Positions 6,494-10,709 of a stretch of DNA of 10,709 nt are shown piece after piece. Each line of letters opens with the position of its first letter. Position 1 is the first letter of the stretch. A model generated the notes under the pieces. The model searched no databases and was not told the DNA's origin. It saw nothing but the letters and a program-made list of their open reading frames with translations. Position numbers and translations under genes: made by a program. This DNA is from Acidobacteriota bacterium. GTDB taxonomy: Bacteria; Acidobacteriota; Terriglobia; UBA7540. The DNA is taken from assembly GCA_021784615.1 (NCBI GenBank), contig JAJYHU010000307.1, positions 1-10,709 on the forward strand. Direction: 5' to 3'.

Positions 6494-7240
6494 ATGAAGA
6501 TGCGGCTTGCCATGGGTGCCTGGGCGGCTTTTTTAGTGGTGGCGATTGCGCCCTCCGCGTACGCGCAACGGGGTTTTCCTGGGTCGATGGGATTGGGAGG
6601 AGGACCGCGAGGCTCTAGCGGCGGATTTCACGTGCACGGCCCTTTTAGAGGTGGTGGCAGAGGGCATTTCCCCCGCCCACGCATTAGATGCCGGGGTGGC
6701 TATTACAACCGTTCGCGTTTTATTGCGGCGCCGTACTTCTATCCCTTGGATTTCTACGAAGACTACAACTCATCCGAATCGCAGGAAACGGAAGCTTCTG
6801 TGCCGCGGGTGGTGGTTGTGAAAACAACCGAGCCTGTTGTCGAGCCGCCACCACCTCCTCCGGCTGAGTCCCTGATGCTTGAACTGCGCGGAGATCACTG
6901 GGTGCGGATAACCGACTCCGGCGAGACTGAAGTGGGCGTCCAGAAGGGAGCTGCTCAAGGAACGATTCCCCGATCCGCCACTGCGGAAGGGGACATGCCA
7001 GCGCGCAGGATTCCCGCCGCCGTTCTGGTGTTTCGAGACGGGCACCAGGAAAAAACCACAAAATACACGATCATCGGCCCGGTTATTTACGCGAGCACTA
7101 ATTATTGGGCTGGGGGTGCATGGACAAAGAGAATTCCCCTCGCAGAACTTGACGTTCCTGCAACCCTGCGGGTGAATCAGGAACGCGGCGTAAAGTTTAA
7201 TCTTCCTTCCGCGCCAAATGAAGTGGTTGTCCGGCCTTAA
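6494..7240 (+). CDS. Exported Gly/Arg- and Pro-rich protein of unknown function
   Basis: This 248-residue protein has a clear signal peptide (hydrophobic core about 8-20, cleavage after AYA at 24). The mature N-terminus (25-72) is rich in Gly, Arg and His (for example FRGGGRGHFPRPRIR). An aromatic, acidic stretch (YFYPLDFYEDY, 81-91) and a proline run (118-123) lead to a folded C-terminal part. This part has the pattern LVFRDGHQEKTTKYTIIG ... KRIPLAELDVPAT ... NQERGVKFNLP (about 168-237). I associate such a DGxxxxxxxY...IPLxxLDxxAT...NxERGVxFxLP pattern with exported acidobacterial proteins; its function is unknown to me. The start ATG is followed two codons later by another ATG. GGAAGG at 6475-6480 is 13 bases upstream, rather far for a Shine-Dalgarno. 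It has its own promoter and converges on the HAD gene. Confidence 0.75.
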   Translation: MKMRLAMGAWAAFLVVAIAPSAYAQRGFPGSMGLGGGPRGSSGGFHVHGPFRGGGRGHFPRPRIRCRGGYYNRSRFIAAPYFYPLDFYEDYNSSESQETEASVPRVVVVKTTEPVVEPPPPPPAESLMLELRGDHWVRITDSGETEVGVQKGAAQGTIPRSATAEGDMPARRIPAAVLVFRDGHQEKTTKYTIIGPVIYASTNYWAGGAWTKRIPLAELDVPATLRVNQERGVKFNLPSAPNEVVVRP

Positions 7241-7258
7241 GTTCCCTTCCTTAGATAC

Positions 7259-7276
7259 TGCTCAAGACTCGGAGCA
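7259..7276. terminator. Weak stem-loop between convergent genes
   Basis: TGCTC (7259-7263) and GAGCA (7272-7276) can pair around an eight-base loop. It lies in the 56-base gap between the convergent stop codons, where a bidirectional terminator is expected. The stem is short and no T-run follows on either strand, so this is only a candidate. Confidence 0.18.
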
Positions 7277-7296
7277 TCCGCCGTGATTTGAGAGTT

Positions 7297-8154
7297 TTAC
7301 AGGGAGTCACGAACCTGGGAGTTTTCACCGCGGGCTTCCGGGGCCTGGCTGTTCGAGCGGAAAGTGAGCCATTCCGTCTGTACCTTGTCCCAGCCCTGGA
7401 TCAGCAAGCCCTGAGTTTCAAAAAAGCTGCGAATCCGCTGGCGGTCCCAACCGACAATCCCTTCCAGGATGGGCACAAGCGCACTCAGCGCATCGTCGCT
7501 TAAAACAGTTCTTTTGGCGATTTGTGCAATCTTGCGCGATTCTGAGACCGCGATGGTGAAACCCTCGCGCTGATTCACGTGCAACATCACGTGGACGTCC
7601 GAGCTTCCGTCACCAACGTAAATGACCCGGTCGACGCCGATTTCCAATTGCGCTTGCAAGTCGTCAAGAGTTGCAACCTTGCCGTAGCCGGCGGTGACCC
7701 GCACAATTCCTGCGACGTGATCCAAGCCATCATAGAGCAATTGCGTTCCATGGATGTGATCCGGCACAACAATGCCTTCGAGCGCTGATTCCACAACCTC
7801 CTGGGGCGCCGCCGAGATCACATGAAAATCAAAAGTGTAACCCTCAATGGCTCCGGCCAGAAGATTCCGCAACTGCAGGATGTTTCTCTTCAGACGGATT
7901 TCTTTCCCCGCTTGCCTTAAATGCTCTTTCCGCACCCGCCCTTTCAGATCGGGGTCGTGCAGCAGAAGATAGGCCAGCTCTCCTCCTTGTTGCACGAGGT
8001 TCTGCACGGCCAGGATCGCTGTCTTGCGCTCAAACTCAATTCCCGGAATTCCCACGAGCTCGCTCAACACATATCCGGAGTCATGGAAACTAAGGGTCTG
8101 GTCGAAATCGGATGCGACAAGATAACGTTTTAGAATCTGGCTTGCCGGTTGCAT
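7297..8154 (-). CDS. HAD-IB family phosphatase, phosphoserine phosphatase-like
   Basis: This 285-residue haloacid dehalogenase-superfamily hydrolase should be a cytoplasmic phosphomonoesterase using an aspartyl-phosphate intermediate. All four motifs are visible: motif I DFDQT (16-20, nucleophile D16, general acid D18), motif II S114 in HVISAAP, motif III K159 in TAGYGKV, and motif IV GDGSSD (181-186, D182 and D186). The roughly 80-residue helical cap between motifs I and II and the GDGSSD form place it near the SerB/MtnX-like HAD-IB group; the substrate is not defined. The last 25 residues are polar and probably disordered. The start is ATG at 8154-8152, with AGGAGG six bases upstream (complement of 8161-8166) and a good promoter beyond it. 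It is a single-gene unit, convergent with the exported-protein gene. Confidence 0.88.
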   Translation of the reverse strand: MQPASQILKRYLVASDFDQTLSFHDSGYVLSELVGIPGIEFERKTAILAVQNLVQQGGELAYLLLHDPDLKGRVRKEHLRQAGKEIRLKRNILQLRNLLAGAIEGYTFDFHVISAAPQEVVESALEGIVVPDHIHGTQLLYDGLDHVAGIVRVTAGYGKVATLDDLQAQLEIGVDRVIYVGDGSSDVHVMLHVNQREGFTIAVSESRKIAQIAKRTVLSDDALSALVPILEGIVGWDRQRIRSFFETQGLLIQGWDKVQTEWLTFRSNSQAPEARGENSQVRDSL

Positions 8155-8171
8155 CCACTTCCTCCTCTCTC

Positions 8172-8190
8172 CTTGGCTGGGAAAGCCAAG
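8172..8190. repeat. Palindrome TTGGC-N7-GCCAA at the HAD gene transcription start
   Basis: CTTGGCT (8172-8178) and AGCCAAG (8184-8190) form a perfect 7-bp inverted repeat around the loop GGGAA. It overlaps the downstream edge of the HAD gene -10 (8195-8190) and the expected +1 region (about 8183). It also lies only five bases upstream of that gene's AGGAGG. This is a typical place for a repressor operator; as RNA it would be a 5'-end hairpin only if transcription starts at its upstream edge. Confidence 0.4.
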
Positions 8191-8218
8191 TTATAGCAGG
8201 CTAAGTCCTTGATGTCAG
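8190..8218 (-). promoter_or_regulatory. Promoter of the HAD phosphatase gene
   Basis: On the minus strand, CTGACA (8218-8213, 5 of 6) is followed after exactly 17 bases by TATAAC (8195-8190, 5 of 6). A TGC directly before it makes an extended -10. Transcription would begin around 8183, giving a leader of about 28 bases containing the AGGAGG. This is one of the two best promoters in the window. Confidence 0.6.
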
Positions 8219-8588
8219 GTGCTTACCATAAGGCTGAGTCACTTGGCGTCTGCGGGGCGCTTCTACCAGCCCGGATACAAGGGAACTCTATTGCGCGTGC
8301 GCGCATTTGTTGGATGGCACAGTATTTCACTCCTTGATGATGACAAAGAAGTCCTGCTTTGTCCAATCCATAAATTTGATGTCGAGGATAAGGTGGCTGT
8401 GAGCCTTGGCGCGCAACAAAGACACACCAGTTCCCGGTTTGCAGCCACGCTCGTAAGCTGCCGCTGCAGGGGCTGCTTTTACCTTTACAGACAAGCCTTT
8501 CCGCTGGAATCGGACTATTATTACCTTGGTCCATCAGGTTAGAATTGCGAATGAGCGAGAAAATAAAACCTGCTGACCCTTGAACCTG
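8219..8588. other. Intergenic stretch of about 370 bases without a convincing gene
   Basis: The region separates the divergent HAD and permease genes. Open frames exist on both strands but none has a good start, ribosome site and protein-like sequence together. The most protein-like is a minus-strand frame of about 70 codons (stop TGA 8329-8327), ending in LILDIKFMDWTKQDFFVIIK-E. It has no ATG near its beginning; possible GTG or TTG starts lack good Shine-Dalgarno sites. It may be a decayed gene. Close to the permease, TAGAAT (8540-8545) is a possible -10 without a clear -35. I see no tRNA, terminator or repeat here. Confidence 0.5.
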
Positions 8589-9836
8589 ATGATCCACCTC
8601 GAACCCGTTGCGATCCCTCATGTCAAGGTCATCGCCGCGTATGTCATCTTCCTGGGGAGCTATGTCGTCTTCGCGATCGGCAAATTTCCTGGAATGAAGA
8701 TCGACCGCCCGGGGGCGGCCATTATCGGCGCGGTGCTGATGGTTGCCGTTGGAATCGTGCGGCCAAGCCAGGCATTGCGCTTCATTGACTTCAAGACCAT
8801 TGTCCTGCTCTTCTCCATGATGCTGATCGTTGCCTACTTGCGCCTGGGCGGGTTTTTCGACTGGATCACGCAGCTCGTTTTGACCTGGCTGAAACCTCGT
8901 CATCTGCTGCCCATGGTCATTTTCACCTGCGGGCTGCTTTCGGCATTTTTTGTGAATGACATCATCTGCATTGTGATGGTGCCGTTTGTCCTTGCCGCAG
9001 CCCGGCAAATGCGCGTGAAACCTCTGGCATACCTGCTGGCCGTGGCGACGGCATCGAACATCGGTAGTGTCGCCACTATTACCGGCAATCCGCAGAACAT
9101 GCTGATCGGGTCGTACTCGGGGATCAGTTACCGGTCTTTTCTATTCCATTTGGGCCCCGTCGCTTTTGTGGGGTTGTTGCTCGACTGGCTGGTATTGCAC
9201 TTGGTTTTTCTTCGCACCGGAACTCGGGACCCGAAGCTGGAGGTTCCAGTTTCGGTCGGGTCCGTGGACCGCTCGAAACTGGTCAAGCCGGGAATTGTAG
9301 TGGCTTTTGTTCTGGCGGGTTTTCTGGCGGGAGTTCCTCCGGCCATGATGGCGGCGCTCGGCGCGGCGATCATGATGATCACCCGCTCGCGTGATCCGCA
9401 ACAGGTTTATCGGCAGGTGGACTGGGGTGTGCTGGTGCTTTTTGTCGGTCTATTCGTGATTGTGGGCGGCGCAGAAGAAAGCGGTTTGGTAGGCATTCTG
9501 CTCCGAGCCGCCCATTCCTGGAACCTTCAAAACGCCGGCGTTTTTACTGTGGCGGTGGCGGGTATTTCGAACTTGGTCAGTAACGTGCCTGCCGTCATGT
9601 TGCTGAAGTCTGCCGTCCCGCGGCTTCCAAACGCTCATACCGGCTGGCTGACTCTGGCCATGGCCAGCACTCTCGCTGGCAACCTGACGATTACAGGCTC
9701 CGTGGCCAACATCATTGTGGTCGAGCGTGCCAAGTCTGACGTGCAAATCACTTTCCGCGACTACTTTATTGTGGGGCTGCCGATCACAATTTTGAGTCTC
9801 TTGTTTGGCTGTATGTGGCTTGAATGGATCAGGTAA
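8589..9836 (+). CDS. ArsB/NhaD-type (ion transporter superfamily) permease
   Basis: This is a multi-spanning inner-membrane transporter of the ion transporter superfamily (ArsB, NhaD and SLC13/DASS-like members), likely driven by H+ or Na+. The hydrophobic sequence (about 10-12 segments) shows two inverted halves, each with a re-entrant signature. The first is FFVNDIICIVMVPF (123-136) with TITGNPQNMLIG (166-177). The second is GISNLVSNVPAVML (328-341) with STLAGNLTITGSVAN (363-377); numbering counts from a TTG at 8580. The matching NP and SVAN loops and length near 418 favour the ArsB/NhaD group. The substrate (arsenite, Na+, or a dicarboxylate- or sulfate-like anion) cannot be fixed, and no ars regulator or reductase is adjacent. 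ATG 8589 is chosen; TTG 8580 is the only other in-frame start after the upstream stop. Neither has a Shine-Dalgarno. Confidence 0.88.
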   Translation: MIHLEPVAIPHVKVIAAYVIFLGSYVVFAIGKFPGMKIDRPGAAIIGAVLMVAVGIVRPSQALRFIDFKTIVLLFSMMLIVAYLRLGGFFDWITQLVLTWLKPRHLLPMVIFTCGLLSAFFVNDIICIVMVPFVLAAARQMRVKPLAYLLAVATASNIGSVATITGNPQNMLIGSYSGISYRSFLFHLGPVAFVGLLLDWLVLHLVFLRTGTRDPKLEVPVSVGSVDRSKLVKPGIVVAFVLAGFLAGVPPAMMAALGAAIMMITRSRDPQQVYRQVDWGVLVLFVGLFVIVGGAEESGLVGILLRAAHSWNLQNAGVFTVAVAGISNLVSNVPAVMLLKSAVPRLPNAHTGWLTLAMASTLAGNLTITGSVANIIVVERAKSDVQITFRDYFIVGLPITILSLLFGCMWLEWIR

Positions 9837-9889
9837 CCCGACGCTGTGCGCCAGGGCAATCCGCGTCTTGCCTCATTCCGTATTTCGCC

Positions 9890-9919
9890 TTGCGTGACCT
9901 TGGGACCTCGGCGTATATA
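9890..9919 (+). promoter_or_regulatory. Possible promoter of the right-edge gene
   Basis: TTGCGT (9890-9895) and TATATA (9914-9919) are separated by 18 bases. Both are partial matches, 3 and 4 of 6. Transcription would begin near 9926, leaving about 74 bases of leader that include an inverted repeat. Confidence 0.3.
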
Positions 9920-9934
9920 GGCATCGCGCAAATC

Positions 9935-9968
9935 GTTTCTTGATGAATTTTTTCAGGTATCTTGAAAC
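9935..9968. repeat. Imperfect inverted repeat between permease and right-edge gene
   Basis: GTTTCTTGAT (9935-9944) and ATCTTGAAAC (9959-9968) pair except for a central TT/TT mismatch, around a T-rich loop. The same bases also give a direct repeat of TCTTGA. It could be a weak terminator for the permease gene or a regulator site in the leader of the next gene; no T-run follows the stem. Confidence 0.3.
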
Positions 9969-9999
9969 CCTTTCGGCTGGTATGGGGCTTTGGAGTTTG

Positions 10000-10709
10000 A
10001 TGGTGAGAATGGGATTTATTGCACGAATTTGTTTGTTGACTCTCATTTTGGGAGTTGCGCCTTGGAGGCTTACTGCCCAAACAACGGCGGGGAAGAGACT
10101 GGCCGCTTCACATTTTGGCGCTTCTGTTGTATGGCCCAGCGGACCCGCAAAGGATTCTGTTCCGGCGTGGGCCCGGCAAGGGCTGATCTGTTTCGCGCGA
10201 TGGGACGGTGGCCGTCTAGAAAGCGCGAAAGGAATTCTTTCAGGCTGGCCCCATTTTTGGCCTCCCAATCCGGATGTCCTTTACGCCACAACCAACTGGT
10301 ATGACCCCCGCACAATCCAACTTCTGCATCAGGCGGGAGTCAACGTGATTTGGGTGACCTTCAGCAATGGGTTCTCAAATGAAACCGAGAAGCTGAACCA
10401 GGAGCAGCTTGCCCGTTACATCGCGGAGTGCCACCGCCAGGGCATTCACGTGATGGCCTATGAATCGATGACGAATATGTTTTGGCAGGACATGTACGCG
10501 CACGTACCGGAGTCGCGCCGTTGGCTGAGCATCGGCAAGCATGGCAAGCCGGTCCCCTACGGCGCCGCCGCGTACGAGAAAGTCGGCTACGTCAGCCGCT
10601 ATCTCGCCGACCTGCAAAATCCTGAATGGCAGGCTTACCTGCGGAAGCGCGTGAGACTTGCGCTCGATGCCAGAGCGGACGGCATCATGTATGACAACAA
10701 CATCACTCC
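10000..10709 (+). CDS. Exported glycoside hydrolase-like TIM-barrel protein, cut at the window edge
   Basis: An open frame runs from ATG 10000 to the window end (236 residues seen, no stop). It begins with a signal peptide (MVRMGFIAR, hydrophobic core 10-20, likely cleavage near LTA|Q or AQ|T at 26-27). The mature part contains YATTNWYDPRTIQLLHQAG (95-113), VNVIWVTFSNGF, an alpha/beta step RYIAECHRQGIHVMAYESMT (139-158), NPEWQAYLRKRVRLALD (207-223) and ADGIMYDNN (226-234). The spacing of helix-strand units and the DGIMYDN strand end resemble putative glycoside hydrolases of the alpha-amylase/alpha-galactosidase-like barrels, where the aspartate after the strand (D232) is often catalytic. The family assignment is tentative. 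GGAG (9992-9995) sits four bases before the ATG; an in-frame ATG at 10009 is an alternative. It starts 163 bases after the permease and may have its own promoter. Confidence 0.7.
   Translation, partial: MVRMGFIARICLLTLILGVAPWRLTAQTTAGKRLAASHFGASVVWPSGPAKDSVPAWARQGLICFARWDGGRLESAKGILSGWPHFWPPNPDVLYATTNWYDPRTIQLLHQAGVNVIWVTFSNGFSNETEKLNQEQLARYIAECHRQGIHVMAYESMTNMFWQDMYAHVPESRRWLSIGKHGKPVPYGAAAYEKVGYVSRYLADLQNPEWQAYLRKRVRLALDARADGIMYDNNIT

Noticed and set aside
8219..8542. 107-codon plus-strand frame in the HAD-permease gap
   Set aside because: It lacks a Shine-Dalgarno, its apparent start overlaps the HAD promoter and the translation shows no family-like pattern.
8223..9008. 261-codon minus-strand frame across the intergenic gap and the permease start
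   Set aside because: Most of it is antisense to the permease, with the His/Asp/Gln-rich composition typical of the reverse strand of a membrane protein gene.
10070..10617. Minus-strand frames at the right end
   Set aside because: They are antisense to the frame that begins at 10000, which has a signal peptide and continuous barrel-like sequence to the window edge.

Overview
The window looks like chromosomal DNA of a soil bacterium, most likely an acidobacterium. This is inferred from the moderately high GC, single genes with their own promoters rather than long operons, a large PQQ-type beta-propeller secreted protein, and an exported Gly/Arg-rich protein whose C-terminal pattern I associate with Acidobacteriota. 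No rRNA, tRNA, CRISPR array, transposase, integrase or phage gene is visible.

Layout. On the left, three transcription units run on the minus strand: pcm (protein-L-isoaspartate O-methyltransferase), a GT2 glycosyltransferase of the dolichyl-phosphate-glucose synthase type, and the start of something unidentified at the left edge. The last has a near-ideal promoter and a Shine-Dalgarno sequence complementary to the whole 16S rRNA tail. Divergent from pcm is cimA ((R)-citramalate synthase, isoleucine pathway), preceded by an extended -10 promoter and a leader holding a possible short Ile/Leu/Trp-containing reading frame that ends four bases before the cimA start. Then, on the plus strand, come an exported PQQ-like beta-propeller protein, a fumarylacetoacetase-fold enzyme resembling 2-dehydro-3-deoxy-D-arabinonate dehydratase, and an exported Gly/Arg- and Pro-rich protein. 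Convergent to the last is a minus-strand HAD-IB phosphatase with a clear promoter and a palindrome over its likely transcription start. About 370 bases without a convincing gene follow. The right end holds an ArsB/NhaD-type permease and the first 236 residues of an exported glycoside-hydrolase-like TIM-barrel protein cut by the window edge.

The genes do not form an obvious pathway. They are mostly housekeeping (cimA, pcm), cell-envelope (glycosyltransferase, exported proteins) and catabolic or transport functions, each with its own start signals. I see no complete new system. The observations most worth a second look are regulatory: the hyper-complementary Shine-Dalgarno unit at the left edge, the possible leader peptide coupled to cimA, and palindromes overlapping the promoters of the glycosyltransferase and HAD genes.
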